Source of the DNA: Alkalihalobacillus sp. CinArs1
GTDB taxonomy: Bacteria > Bacillota > Bacilli > Bacillales > Guptibacillaceae
DNA: 64,000 nucleotides
Assembly (NCBI RefSeq): GCF_947387515.1
Contig: NZ_CANDOB010000002.1
Location: 496,001-560,000, forward strand
Direction: 5' to 3'
The position numbers were made by a program, and so were the translations under genes. The stretch's first letter is position 1. Each line of letters opens with the position of its first letter. This document shows positions 7,353 through 16,237 of this stretch, piece by piece. Below the pieces are notes generated by a model. The model searched no databases. It had not been told where the DNA came from and worked only from the letters and a program-made list of their open reading frames with translations.

Positions 7353-8711
7353 ATGCTACAAGAAACAGTAGAACAAACAAATGACCAAAGGTATCAAAAA
7401 GAACTGCCGTTTCTCCCGATCACGACGATCTGGTTGATCAGTTTCGGGTTTCTAGGCGTACAGATGGCATTTTCACTGCAAAGTGCCAACATGGGACGTA
7501 TCTTCCAAACAATCGGTGCGGACCCGCATAATTTAGGAATCTTCTTTATCCTGCCACCGCTGGCTGGATTAATCGTTCAACCGTTAGTCGGGTACTTTTC
7601 CGATCGGACATGGATGCCGAGGCTCGGTCGACGGATTCCGTATCTTTTAGTTGGAGCGGTGGTTGCGGTCATCGTGATGTGTTTATTGCCGAACTCCGGT
7701 AGTTTTGGATTTAGTGCCGTTACGGCGATGACGTTCGGTGCGATTGCGATCCTGTTTATGGACCTCTCGTCAAACATGGCGATGCAGCCGTTTAAGATGA
7801 TGGTTGGAGATATGGTCAACAAGGAACAAAAAGGATTTGCTTATTCAATTCAAAGTTTTCTATCGAACAGTGGTGCAGTACTCGCGAGTATTTTCCCGTT
7901 CGGATTAACGCTACTTGGTGTATCGAATAGTGCACCAAAAGGAGTCGTGCCTCAATCCGTTGTCATTTCATTTTACGCTGGTGCGGTAATCCTCATCGTA
8001 TGTAGTTTGATTACGGTCATCAAAGTCCGTGAGTATGATCCGGATGAGTATGCGATGTATCACGGCATTACGAAGGAATCGACGAAGGAAAAAGTAAACC
8101 TTTTCAAATTACTTGGAAGCGCTCCAAAAGTATTCTGGACAATCACACTCGTTCAGTTGTTCTGTTGGATGGGATTCCAGTATCTATGGACGTACGGAAC
8201 AGGCGCGATTGCGCTTAACGTGTGGAATACAAGTGATCCGTCAAGCCCGGCATATCAGGACGCCGGGAACTGGTTCGGAATTATGACAGCGGTTCAATCG
8301 ATCGGCGCAGTTGTTTGGTCCCTCGTGTTGGCGCGTATTCCGAACAATCAGAGAAAGCCGTATTACTCGATCAGCTTATTGCTAGGTGGAATCGGATTTG
8401 GCTCAGTCTTCTTCATTCAAGATCAATGGGCATTGGTCATTTCGTTCACACTGATCGGAATCGCATGGGCAGCAATGATGACGTTCCCATTCACGATCTT
8501 AACGAACGCCTTGAAGGGAAGCAACATGGGTACATACCTTGGCCTGTTTAACGGAAGCATTTGCTTGCCGCAAATTATCGCTTCACTATTAAGCTTCGTG
8601 TTATTCCCACTGATCGGTTCTTCCATGCCGTTCATGATTTTGATCTCAGGAATCTTGCTTGTTCTTGGGGCGCTGTCAGTACCGGTGATTAAGGAGACGT
8701 ATGCGAAGTAG
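7353..8711 (+). CDS. MFS sugar transporter (SLC45/GPH-like)
   Basis: 452 residues, 12 predicted membrane helices. Motif-A-like loop GYFSDRTWMPRLGRRIPYLLVG after helix 2, and ALNVWNTSD region before a periplasmic loop, as in SLC45-type disaccharide importers of Bacillales. Start ATG after TAGGAGGAAATC. Monocistronic, with LacI-type operators upstream, which suggests maltose- or sucrose-like oligosaccharide as inducer; this is inference. Confidence 0.85.
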   Translation: MLQETVEQTNDQRYQKELPFLPITTIWLISFGFLGVQMAFSLQSANMGRIFQTIGADPHNLGIFFILPPLAGLIVQPLVGYFSDRTWMPRLGRRIPYLLVGAVVAVIVMCLLPNSGSFGFSAVTAMTFGAIAILFMDLSSNMAMQPFKMMVGDMVNKEQKGFAYSIQSFLSNSGAVLASIFPFGLTLLGVSNSAPKGVVPQSVVISFYAGAVILIVCSLITVIKVREYDPDEYAMYHGITKESTKEKVNLFKLLGSAPKVFWTITLVQLFCWMGFQYLWTYGTGAIALNVWNTSDPSSPAYQDAGNWFGIMTAVQSIGAVVWSLVLARIPNNQRKPYYSISLLLGGIGFGSVFFIQDQWALVISFTLIGIAWAAMMTFPFTILTNALKGSNMGTYLGLFNGSICLPQIIASLLSFVLFPLIGSSMPFMILISGILLVLGALSVPVIKETYAK

Positions 8712-8781
8712 GATTTATGGAGTAAGGTTATAAAGAATGAATGTAAAAGGGGGTGCAGATTGCATCCTCTTTTTGTATGTA

Positions 8782-8855
8782 GGGACGAAGGGACAGGTTC
8801 CATGTCCCAGTTGATGTAACAGGTGAGAGGGACAATGAACCTGTCCCCATGTCCC
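8782..8855. repeat. Dispersed palindromic repeat GGGACAGGTTCC, copy A
   Basis: About 74 bases with GGGACAGGTTCCATGTCCC on one side and AATGAACCTGTCCCCATGTCCC on the other, so it can form a stem-loop. Further copies or halves at 46562, 46726, 52363, 54558, 61797 and 63152. Always intergenic. Confidence 0.85.
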
Positions 8856-8901
8856 ATTTATGGTACGATGATTAAAGATAAAAATGGACGAGAGGGTACC
8901 T

Positions 8902-9810
8902 ATGAACACAACTTTAAAAATAACGCTAATTGTTATCTCAAGTGTTCTGACACTCACGCTGCTACTCGTAGGAGCTGCCGTTTTCTTCATTCATAGTTTC
9001 ATAGAAGAGAGTGCTGGTGAGACGGTGTCCTACTATCATGCTGTTGAAGCGATCGTTACGTTAAACTTCGATGGGGAGTTGGAGAAGGAAGCAAAGCAGT
9101 CGAGGGACGAACTGGTAGATAGGGACGTCACGATTTATGTAGAAGGTGAAGATATGGATCTCTTTCCACTCGTAAAAGATACACTCAAGCAAGCGAGAGC
9201 GACAACGAAGGCGTTAATCGGTGGAGTGGATGAGAGAAACGTCGACCTTATTCTGTTTACGAATGAAGAAGAATTTAATGGATTGAGTGAATTGAGTCAC
9301 GTGGAAGGTTTCTATGATCGCTTTTCGATGATGATTGGTGTGCTCGTTGATGATAAACAGGGCGTAGTAGAAGGTGATGAAAAAGCGCTTTATCATTTTC
9401 AACGTAAGATTTTGCACGAATACACGCATTATGCGTTAGATCGTAAAGTCGAAGTGACGAACGCTGGGCTGCATTTCTATCCACTTTGGTTCCAAGAGGG
9501 CGTAGCGGATTATGTAGCGAACAAAGGAAGTATCATAGAAACGTGGGACTATGAACTCGTCCCGTTCGATCAGCTCATCACGCACGAACAGTGGGAGGAA
9601 GCAGGGGCAAGAGAAATGACGGATGTGTACAGGCAGAGCTACTTCACCGTTACGTACGTGATTGAAGAAAATGGGGAAGAAGTGATAAAGGAGATCATCG
9701 ACGCGACGAGTGAGTCGGGTGATTTTGAACAAAGCTTCGAAAACATAACTGGATTGTCTTATGGTGATTTATTTGAAAAGGTAAAAACGGATAGAAGCGT
9801 TCATGAATAA
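8902..9810 (+). CDS. Membrane-anchored gluzincin metallopeptidase (peptidase MA-like)
   Basis: 302 residues from ATG 8902, which has GAGAGGG 7 bases upstream; ATG 8884 has none. An N-terminal membrane helix (ITLIVISSVLTLTLLLVGAAVFF) anchors an extracytoplasmic domain carrying HEYTH (zinc ligands and catalytic Glu) and, 30 residues on, FQEGVADYVA supplying the third ligand Glu. This is the peptidase MA/collagenase-like arrangement. Substrate unknown. Monocistronic. Confidence 0.85.
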   Translation: MNTTLKITLIVISSVLTLTLLLVGAAVFFIHSFIEESAGETVSYYHAVEAIVTLNFDGELEKEAKQSRDELVDRDVTIYVEGEDMDLFPLVKDTLKQARATTKALIGGVDERNVDLILFTNEEEFNGLSELSHVEGFYDRFSMMIGVLVDDKQGVVEGDEKALYHFQRKILHEYTHYALDRKVEVTNAGLHFYPLWFQEGVADYVANKGSIIETWDYELVPFDQLITHEQWEEAGAREMTDVYRQSYFTVTYVIEENGEEVIKEIIDATSESGDFEQSFENITGLSYGDLFEKVKTDRSVHE

Positions 9811-9870
9811 AGGCAGCTGCCAATGTTCACTACTTGTAGCTGCTTTTAAGACATGGCGTCTTTTCTAAGG

Positions 9871-9898
9871 CTCAAAGCAAATGGCTTTGAGTTTTTTT
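9871..9898 (+). terminator. Terminator after the peptidase gene
   Basis: CTCAAAGC (9871-9878) pairs with GCTTTGAG (9884-9891), followed by seven T. A weaker hairpin AGGCAGCT/AGCTGCTTTT lies just before it. Confidence 0.8.
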
Positions 9899-9918
9899 AA
9901 TAAATTACGTTTATTCAG

Positions 9919-10250
9919 TACCCATACGGGTTATAGCATTATTGAGGCAATCATCAGGCACAACCATCTCTGTTTGACAATATACCTGTAGGGGTATAAA
10001 ATAACAACTGTAAATCGCAAGAAAAACCATGCCTCATGTACCCTGGTAGGTTTAAAGCGGATTGCAGTAATCTAGCTTTAAGAGGGTATTAGGAAAAGTG
10101 AAAATGCTGTGATGAATCCAATTTTAGTTAGAAAGTGGTAGAACTACTGCATTTGACAATATACCCATAGGGGTATACAATTGCATCGTAGTCAACAGAA
10201 AAGTGATTAAAAATTTTTAGTTTTTCTTATACCCTATAGGGTATAAGAAA
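9919..10250 (+). promoter_or_regulatory. Two promoters with CstR/CsoR-type operators for the sulfur operon
   Basis: P1: TTGACA (9974-9979), 17 bases, TAAAAT (9997-10002), with TATACCTGTAGGGGTATA filling the spacer. P2: TTGACA (10153-10158), 17 bases, TACAAT (10176-10181), with TATACCCATAGGGGTATA in the spacer. A third operator is the centre of a 28-base perfect palindrome (10223-10250) containing TATACCCTATAGGGTATA, between P2 and the first gene. A weaker TACCCATACGGGTTA is at 9919. ATACCC/GGGTAT is the operator type of CstR, the persulfide-sensing CsoR relative. Apart from these sites the 9901-10290 gap holds nothing recognisable. Confidence 0.8.
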
Positions 10251-10290
10251 AGAGATTACAAGGTAATACTACGAATTCAAGGAGGTACGA

Positions 10291-10593
10291 ATGATGAAGG
10301 AAATTAAACCAGAAGAAGTAGCGAAGAAAGTGAAGAACAATGAGGACGTAAGCATCATCGATGTGCGTGAGGACGAAGAAGTCGCACAGGGTAAGATAGC
10401 TGGTGCAACGCACATTCCATTAGGAGATCTAGAAGATCGCTTGGATGAGATCAATCAGTCGAAAGAGCATATCATGGTTTGTCGATCAGGCGGTCGAAGC
10501 GGGAAAGCTTATCAGTTCCTTGAAGAGAAGGGCTACAATGTTCAGAACATGACGGGCGGTATGCTCGAGTGGAAAGACGACGTAGAAAAATAA
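10291..10593 (+). CDS. Single-domain rhodanese sulfurtransferase
   Basis: 100-residue rhodanese with active-site loop VCRSGGRS, catalytic Cys64. Transfers sulfane sulfur between thiols in the cytoplasm. GGAGG lies 5 bases before ATG 10291 and 8 before ATG 10294; either could be used. First gene of the reactive-sulfur operon and directly downstream of the 28-base palindrome operator. Confidence 0.92.
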   Translation: MMKEIKPEEVAKKVKNNEDVSIIDVREDEEVAQGKIAGATHIPLGDLEDRLDEINQSKEHIMVCRSGGRSGKAYQFLEEKGYNVQNMTGGMLEWKDDVEK

Positions 10594-10606
10594 GGAGGAT
10601 TTCAGC

Positions 10607-11179
10607 ATGAATCTTGTAGCGAATGAAACGCTTGATGCAAAGGGCCTTGCATGCCCGATGCCGATCGTAAAAACAAAGAAGGCGATCAAGAACCTTGAAC
10701 CAGGTCATGTGATCGAGGTTCATGCAACGGATAAGGGTTCAACAGCTGATATCAAAGCATGGTCAGAATCTACCGGGCATCAGTATTTAGGAACGGTAGA
10801 AGAAGGTGACGTGCTAAAGCATTACATCAGAAAGGCGAGCGAAGCAGAGACATCTGAAGAGAAGAAGCATGGGGATGTACTCGATTTAGATGGTCTCCGA
10901 AGTAAGATCGATGGCGATGAAACCATTTCGATTCTTGATGTTCGTGAGCCTGCTGAATATGCATTTGGTCATATTCCTGGCGCAATTAATATACCCCTCG
11001 GGGAGTTGGAAGAACGCTTTGAAGAGTTGAATAAAGACGATGACATCCACGTCATTTGCCGTACGGGAAGCCGAAGTGATTTAGCTGCACAAAAGCTAAG
11101 TGAAAAAGGCTATCAGAATGTAAAAAACATTGTTCCTGGAATGAAAGAATGGCAGGGACCGACTGAAACAAATAATTAA
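10607..11179 (+). CDS. TusA-rhodanese fusion sulfur carrier/transferase
   Basis: 190 residues: N-terminal TusA/SirA domain (about 5-75) with LACPMPIVKTKK and carrier Cys16, linker rich in Glu and Lys, then a rhodanese domain (about 88-185) with VICRTGSRS, Cys151. This resembles CstA of staphylococci, which has TusA, rhodanese and DsrE modules; here DsrE is a separate next gene. Follows the first rhodanese by 13 bases with its own AAGGAGG. Confidence 0.92.
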   Translation: MNLVANETLDAKGLACPMPIVKTKKAIKNLEPGHVIEVHATDKGSTADIKAWSESTGHQYLGTVEEGDVLKHYIRKASEAETSEEKKHGDVLDLDGLRSKIDGDETISILDVREPAEYAFGHIPGAINIPLGELEERFEELNKDDDIHVICRTGSRSDLAAQKLSEKGYQNVKNIVPGMKEWQGPTETNN

Positions 11180-11203
11180 TTTTATAATGGGAGGATTTTT
11201 AAA

Positions 11204-11602
11204 ATGGCAGACACAAAGGTAGCGATTATCGCAGCAAACGGAAGTCTTTTCGATGCATATAAAGTATTCAACGTTGCAACAGCAGCGGCAGCTTCTGACG
11301 CAGAAGTAGGGATCTTCTTTACATTTGAAGGCTTGAACTTAATTCACAAAGAAGGACACAAGAACCTGCCTATTCCTGAAGGAAAAGAGCATTTCAAAGA
11401 AGGCTTTGAAAAAACTAACGTACCGTCGATCGAAGAGCTTGTTGGCATTGCACAAGAACTTGGCATCAAACTAATCGCATGTCAGATGACGATGGACGTT
11501 ATGGGTCTTGAAAAAGATGAATTTGTAGACGGCATCGAAGTAGGCGGTGCTGCATCATATATCGAGTATGCGAAGGATGCTAACATCTCGTTAACATTCT
11601 AA
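11204..11602 (+). CDS. DsrE/DsrF-like sulfur-relay protein
   Basis: 132 residues of the DsrE-like fold: AIIAANGSLFDAYKVFNVATAAAA at the N-terminus and KLIACQMTMDVMG carrying the likely persulfide-accepting Cys93. These proteins accept sulfur from TusA-like carriers. Its place between the TusA-rhodanese and the persulfide dioxygenase fits a relay. GGGAGG precedes the ATG. Confidence 0.9.
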   Translation: MADTKVAIIAANGSLFDAYKVFNVATAAAASDAEVGIFFTFEGLNLIHKEGHKNLPIPEGKEHFKEGFEKTNVPSIEELVGIAQELGIKLIACQMTMDVMGLEKDEFVDGIEVGGAASYIEYAKDANISLTF

Positions 11603-11623
11603 GAATAAAGGAGGATCATTGTT

Positions 11624-12757
11624 TTGGCTGTAAAGCATATTACGACGAAAGAAATCGCAAGAAAAGTTGTGACGAATGAAGAGACAACGATTCTTGATGT
11701 TCGTAACACGGATGAATTCGATGATTGGAAAATTGAAGGCGGAAGTGTGCACGTAATCAACGAGCCATACTTCAACCTTCTTGATGGGATTGAAGATGTG
11801 GAGCATAAATTGGACAAGGATCAGGAAATCATCGTTGTCTGTGCGAAGGGCGGTTCATCTCAGATGGTTGCGGAGATGTTCGATGAAGCTGGCTTCACAG
11901 ATGTTTATTCCCTTGAAGGTGGAATGAAGGCATGGAGTGAGCACCTTGAACCAACGAAAATCGCAGACCTTAACGGCGGAGGAAGCCTTTATCAATTCGT
12001 TCGTCTAGGAAAAGGGTGTCTTTCATACTTCATCGAGTCAGACGGAGAAGCTGCGATCGTCGATGCGAACCGTATGATCGATGTGTATGAGAAATTCGCA
12101 GAAGAAAAAGGTGTGACGATCAAGCATACGATCGACACTCACCTTCATGCAGACCACATCTCAGGCGGACGCAACCTAGCAGAAAAGGCTGGTGGAACAT
12201 ACCACCTTCCTGAAAAGGATGCGACAGAAGTAACGTACGAATACTCATCGCTTGAAGAAGGCAACGATATTACGGTCGGAAATACAACGGTTAAGGTTCA
12301 GCCTCTCTATTCACCTGGGCATACGATCGGTAGTACGTCACTCATCATCGATGATCAGTATCTTTTAACAGGTGACATTCTGTTCGTCGAATCGATCGGC
12401 CGCCCTGACCTTGCTGGTAAAGCTGAAGACTGGGTCGGTGATCTCCGTAACACGCTATACAGTCGTTACAAGGAGCTCTCGGATGACTTGATTGTTCTCC
12501 CAGCACACTTCTCGTTCTCAAGCGAACTAGGAGAAGGCGGACAGGTATCTGCGCGCCTTGGTGAGCTTTACGAGAAGAACAAAGGTCTACAGGTTGAGGA
12601 TGAAGAGAAGTTTAGAAGCATGGTGACGGATAATCTCCCGCCACAGCCTAACGCTTATGAAGAAATCAGAAAAACAAACATGGGGAAAGTTACCCCTGAT
12701 GATGAAGAACAACGTGAAATGGAAATTGGACCAAACCGCTGTGCGGTTCACGAATGA
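11624..12757 (+). CDS. Rhodanese-persulfide dioxygenase fusion (CstB-like)
   Basis: 377 residues. Residues 1-115 form a rhodanese domain with VVCAKGGSS (Cys73). Residues 125-360 form an ETHE1/BLH-type metallo-beta-lactamase domain with iron ligands in [26 protein letters not shown] and PAHFS. It should oxidise persulfides to sulfite and handle thiosulfate or persulfide through the rhodanese. S. aureus CstB carries its active rhodanese at the C-terminus; here it is N-terminal. TTG start after AAGGAGG. Confidence 0.92.
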   Translation: MAVKHITTKEIARKVVTNEETTILDVRNTDEFDDWKIEGGSVHVINEPYFNLLDGIEDVEHKLDKDQEIIVVCAKGGSSQMVAEMFDEAGFTDVYSLEGGMKAWSEHLEPTKIADLNGGGSLYQFVRLGKGCLSYFIESDGEAAIVDANRMIDVYEKFAEEKGVTIKHTIDTHLHADHISGGRNLAEKAGGTYHLPEKDATEVTYEYSSLEEGNDITVGNTTVKVQPLYSPGHTIGSTSLIIDDQYLLTGDILFVESIGRPDLAGKAEDWVGDLRNTLYSRYKELSDDLIVLPAHFSFSSELGEGGQVSARLGELYEKNKGLQVEDEEKFRSMVTDNLPPQPNAYEEIRKTNMGKVTPDDEEQREMEIGPNRCAVHE

Positions 12758-12776
12758 ACGTAAGGAGGATAAGACA

Positions 12777-13004
12777 ATGGAATCAACAAAAGTATTAGAC
12801 GCAAAAGGACTCGCATGCCCAATGCCAATCGTGAAGACGAAGAAAAGCATCCAGGAACTAAACTCTGGTGACGTACTTGAAGTCCATGCTACAGACAAAG
12901 GCGCAAAAAGCGATATCGCAGCATGGGTGAAATCCGGTGGCCATGAGCTTCTTCAAGATACGGAAGAAGACGGCGTACTGAAATTCTGGATTAAAAAAGC
13001 ATAA
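12777..13004 (+). CDS. TusA-family sulfur carrier protein
   Basis: 75 residues starting at ATG 12777, 8 bases after AAGGAGG. LDAKGLACPMPIVKTKKS with Cys14 is the TusA signature. It is clearly paralogous to the TusA half of the protein at 10607. Likely hands sulfur between the rhodaneses and the dioxygenase. Confidence 0.92.
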   Translation: MESTKVLDAKGLACPMPIVKTKKSIQELNSGDVLEVHATDKGAKSDIAAWVKSGGHELLQDTEEDGVLKFWIKKA

Positions 13005-13007
13005 ATC

Positions 13008-13037
13008 GAAATAAGGACCTTTAACGGTCCTTATTTC
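13008..13037 (+). terminator. Hairpin between tusA and the exporter gene
   Basis: Perfect 12-bp stem GAAATAAGGACC/GGTCCTTATTTC with loop TTTAAC, but no T run follows. It may attenuate or stabilise the upstream mRNA rather than stop transcription. Confidence 0.5.
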
Positions 13038-13056
13038 AATAAGAAGGTGAACGGAC

Positions 13057-13842
13057 ATGGACTATAGCATTTATTTTTTAATCGTTATTTTTCTAATTGG
13101 TTTCGTCGGTTCATTCGTATCTGGAATGGTAGGGATCGGTGGATCGATCATCAAGTATCCGATGCTGCTTTATATCCCAGCACTTCTCGGACTCTCTGCA
13201 TTCACGGCGCATGAAGTAGCGGGGATCTCGGCCGTCCAGGTGCTATTCGCCACCATCGGCGGCGTTTGGGCATACCGAAAAGGCGGTTATTTAAACAAGA
13301 CGTTAATACTCTATATGGGTGTTAGCATTTTAATCGGGAGCTTTATCGGTGGATTTGGCTCTAAATTCATGAGTGATGATGGCGTCAATCTTGTCTACGG
13401 GGTCCTCGCGACAATCGCTGCGATCATGATGTTCATTCCGAAGAAGGGCATCGACGACCAGCCTTTGGATGAGGTAACCTTCAATAAATGGTTAGCTGCA
13501 TTCTTTGCGTTTCTCGTTGGAATCGGTGCAGGAATCGTCGGCGCAGCAGGTGCGTTTATTCTCGTGCCGATCATGCTGCTCGTGCTGAAGATTCCAACCC
13601 GCATGACCATCGCATCATCGCTTGCGATCACATTTATTTCTTCCATCGGTTCGACGGCTGGTAAGGTGTTTACAGGTCAGGTGCTGTTTATTCCTGCGAT
13701 TGTGATGATCGTCGCAAGTCTGATCGCATCACCGCTCGGAGCGAACTTCGGGAAGAAAGTAAATACAAAGATCCTGCAGGTGATCCTCGCGCTCTTGATC
13801 TTAGGAACCGCGATCAAGATCTGGATGGAACTCCTTATGTAA
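13057..13842 (+). CDS. TauE/SafE-family sulfite/organosulfur exporter
   Basis: 261 residues, eight hydrophobic helices, with two related halves each having a G-rich motif ([13 protein letters not shown] and [15 protein letters not shown]) typical of TauE/SafE. As last gene of the sulfur operon it probably expels sulfite made by the dioxygenase. AGAAGGTGA precedes the ATG. Confidence 0.9.
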   Translation: MDYSIYFLIVIFLIGFVGSFVSGMVGIGGSIIKYPMLLYIPALLGLSAFTAHEVAGISAVQVLFATIGGVWAYRKGGYLNKTLILYMGVSILIGSFIGGFGSKFMSDDGVNLVYGVLATIAAIMMFIPKKGIDDQPLDEVTFNKWLAAFFAFLVGIGAGIVGAAGAFILVPIMLLVLKIPTRMTIASSLAITFISSIGSTAGKVFTGQVLFIPAIVMIVASLIASPLGANFGKKVNTKILQVILALLILGTAIKIWMELLM

Positions 13843-13848
13843 CGATAA

Positions 13849-13893
13849 TTCGACAGGTACCAGGCACTAGGAAGATTCGACAGGTGACAGGCA
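13849..13893. repeat. Dispersed repeat GACAGGTACCAGGCAC, degenerate copy
   Basis: TTCGACAGGTACCAGGCACTA followed by TTCGACAGGTGACAGGCACC. Related to the perfect palindrome at 39644-39691. Confidence 0.7.
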
Positions 13894-13899
13894 CCACGA

Positions 13900-13932
13900 A
13901 AAGAAGGATAGCGCGCCGCGCTATCCTTCTTT
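13900..13932. terminator. Bidirectional terminator
   Basis: AAAGAAGGATAGCGCG (13900-13915) pairs perfectly with CGCGCTATCCTTCTTT (13917-13932). It serves the exporter gene on plus and overlaps the stop of the channel gene on minus. Confidence 0.75.
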
Positions 13933-14655
13933 CATTTTCTTGATTTGCTTTACCATCTCATCGTAATCTTCATCCGTCAGCACCGGATACTCCTCAATCT
14001 TATTATGAACGTATTCGAGTTCAGGCGGCAGGGTCGTCTTCTTCTGTTTCGTAATCAAGGAAGCGACGGTACCCGTTACAATTCCGATCAATGAGATCCC
14101 GACCAGCATATAGAAGATCGCGATGATTCGACCGATGCCTGTTACAGGATAAAGGTCACCATACCCGACAGTCGTGGTCGTTACGATCACCCACCATAAT
14201 GCATCCCCGTAATGTTCGAAGGCAGGTTCTAACCACACCATCGGGAGCGATGCGATGAACATTGATGCGATGAGAAGGATGATGTAGCGGTCGATGTTCA
14301 ATCGACTGAACACTTCGTTCAATGACGACTTTCGCTTCTTGATGATCGCAAGCAGTCTTATCACTCGGAAGAGGCGAATTAATCGTGCGGATTGGAAAAT
14401 CTCGCCTAGAGGGATGATAGCGATCAGTTCCAACACATTCGATTTCACGAATTCAACCTTGTTATCACTAATGATAAGACGCGTGAAGTAATCGATCACA
14501 AAGATTCCCCAGATGAACCAGTCTAAGCTGTAGTTCGTATCCACGATAATGGAATAGATCACGAGTGATGCAAGCGTGACTTCATAAATAATATGTAATC
14601 TTCCGGCAGTATTCGAAGTGATGTACCGCTTAAAGAAGTCGATCAGAGAAATCAC
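13921..14655 (-). CDS. Voltage-gated-type potassium channel
   Basis: 244 residues: helices S1-S4 in residues 15-105, with an S4-like segment carrying Arg every third position (R91, R94, R97, R100), then S5, pore loop TTTTVGYGD (159-167) and S6, followed by a short acidic/basic cytoplasmic tail. The selectivity filter TVGYG predicts K+ conduction. No RCK domain is fused. GTG 14655 lies inside GAGGTGAT, so the exact start is uncertain. Confidence 0.88.
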   Translation of the reverse strand: MISLIDFFKRYITSNTAGRLHIIYEVTLASLVIYSIIVDTNYSLDWFIWGIFVIDYFTRLIISDNKVEFVKSNVLELIAIIPLGEIFQSARLIRLFRVIRLLAIIKKRKSSLNEVFSRLNIDRYIILLIASMFIASLPMVWLEPAFEHYGDALWWVIVTTTTVGYGDLYPVTGIGRIIAIFYMLVGISLIGIVTGTVASLITKQKKTTLPPELEYVHNKIEEYPVLTDEDYDEMVKQIKKMKEG

Positions 14656-14710
14656 CTCACAGTTTGTTTTGGTCGTTAGTAGAGCACTCTAGGTGAGGCA
14701 TTACAATCAC

Positions 14711-14917
14711 TTAACCGCCGAAGAAAAAGTCTAACACGTTTCCAGCTTTCGAGGCATCCTTCGAGTAGAATTCAGAGTATCCACAGTTCTTGCAGTACAC
14801 GACCTTGAATTTATTGTTTTGTACATCGAGAAACTTGGCAACGCCTGCTCCGGTCATCGCCACTTCTTTCTCCCCAGCATCGGTGCTTCCGCATTTGATA
14901 CAGCCTTTTTCGCTCAT
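14711..14917 (-). CDS. Zn-ribbon nucleic-acid-binding-like protein (YpzJ/COG3478-like)
   Basis: 68 residues from ATG 14917 (AAGGAGC 9 bases upstream). CIKCGS at the N-terminus and YCKNCGYSEFY in the middle form a four-cysteine zinc ribbon; the C-terminus ends DFFFGG. Family members are small predicted nucleic-acid-binding proteins of unknown role. Monocistronic. Confidence 0.8.
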   Translation of the reverse strand: MSEKGCIKCGSTDAGEKEVAMTGAGVAKFLDVQNNKFKVVYCKNCGYSEFYSKDASKAGNVLDFFFGG

Positions 14918-15053
14918 AGTCAACAGCTCCTTTTTACTAATCAAAACTAAGCTTTCTTTCATTAATGGAAGAAAAACCTTTGTTCTAGGTCTAGTTTAAC
15001 ATGAAGTGGAGAGCGTCAACTTGTCTATGAAGACATCGTAGGCGTCTAGAACA

Positions 15054-15080
15054 TAAAAAGAACCTTCACAATGAAGGTCC
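15054..15080 (-). terminator. Terminator of the secreted TIM-barrel-like gene
   Basis: On the minus strand GGACCTTCA-TTG-TGAAGGTTC followed by TTTTTA. Confidence 0.75.
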
Positions 15081-15092
15081 TGTTAATCGATC

Positions 15093-16028
15093 TTACTGTG
15101 GTTCAGGATCACCCGCAGGATGCGTCTCAATATACTCCTTGTAAGCTTCAAAGGTATGAACGTTAAACTGCTTGAAGCTATCATAGGTGTGAAAAACGCT
15201 GTACGCATTGTTCAGGTAATCGTTCAGTTCAGCGCGCGTGAAGGAAGACAGAGAGATCCAGTCGAGCTCAGGCGTACCACTTAGAAACTCGGAACCTATT
15301 GAGACTTGCTTACCTGCAGCCTCCGCTGCCTTCAAAAATTCTACACCAGCCTCGATATACACACTGTTAAACCTCGTGTAATTCATGACCGCAACTTCAT
15401 CGACGATACCGAATAGCTTCGGAAGGAACTTGCGTCCGTCTGAAAACTTGTAATCGTGAAGCCAGTATGGCACAACGACGACTAAGCGAAGCGAGTCTGA
15501 AGCAGCGATGTTGTGCTGATCGATCAAATTCTTTACTTTTCTCAAGTTCGCCAAGTACTGTGTTAAGTACGACTCTTTGTTTTGCTCCCAGTCTGGAAAC
15601 GTATGAGGCTCGATATCGAGATGGAGCGCATCGAACCGGTTGGAGTAGTCACGGTTGTAATCGAGCACGATTTGTACGTTCTTTTTTAGATGCCAATAGT
15701 AGGCATCTAGCGCCCAGTCGGAATTGCCGTAAAGCGCTTCGACTTCTCGCCCTTGTTCATGCAGCGTCTGGATAAAAGAATCATAGCTTTCAGGTTTTGA
15801 CTGTAGCACGTGCGCCTTTAGGTTCGGGTCATACCCGACGTTCATGATCGCCGTGTCGATCTTAAGCGCGTCTAATTCACCGAAAAATTCTTGGTCCTGG
15901 TTGTACACGTAGGAGGCATCCCACATCCAGGATCCGTACCGAGCATCGTTATGGGTACTAGCCGTTGCAGTTGAATGAATAGGGAAATACATCAAGATGA
16001 TTGTAAAACAGAGCAGCCAACGTTTCAT
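15093..16028 (-). CDS. Secreted glycoside-hydrolase-like TIM-barrel protein
   Basis: 311 residues from ATG 16028 (AGAGGAAG upstream; an upstream in-frame ATG at 16154 lacks one). Signal peptide RWLLCFTIILMYFPIHSTATAS. The mature domain opens with GSWMWDASYV and has a beta-alpha pattern; FDALHLDIEPHTFPDW resembles the catalytic beta-4 strand of GH18-like barrels, and EVAVMNYTRF a later strand. Catalytic function is not established. It is monocistronic. Confidence 0.7.
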   Translation of the reverse strand: MKRWLLCFTIILMYFPIHSTATASTHNDARYGSWMWDASYVYNQDQEFFGELDALKIDTAIMNVGYDPNLKAHVLQSKPESYDSFIQTLHEQGREVEALYGNSDWALDAYYWHLKKNVQIVLDYNRDYSNRFDALHLDIEPHTFPDWEQNKESYLTQYLANLRKVKNLIDQHNIAASDSLRLVVVVPYWLHDYKFSDGRKFLPKLFGIVDEVAVMNYTRFNSVYIEAGVEFLKAAEAAGKQVSIGSEFLSGTPELDWISLSSFTRAELNDYLNNAYSVFHTYDSFKQFNVHTFEAYKEYIETHPAGDPEPQ

Positions 16029-16202
16029 GAAAAGTTCTTCCTCTCTAATGACGTTACTACCATTATCGGTTGGAAGTTGAAAGTAGTGTAGTGTTTGATG
16101 TGAAAATGGTAAGAAACACATAGGGGTATAGGCGAAAGAGTTTACTAGTTTCACTAGTATGCATCTGTTCTACTTTTACTATAAAAAAGATCAATCCATC
16201 CT

Positions 16203-16231
16203 TTTACTTTCTCCAGGTATTGGTTTATAAT
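16203..16231 (+). promoter_or_regulatory. Promoter of the lar operon
   Basis: TTTACT (16203-16208), 17-base spacer, TATAAT (16226-16231). Start of transcription is expected near 16238, giving a leader of about 145 bases. Confidence 0.65.
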
Positions 16232-16237
16232 TGAGGT

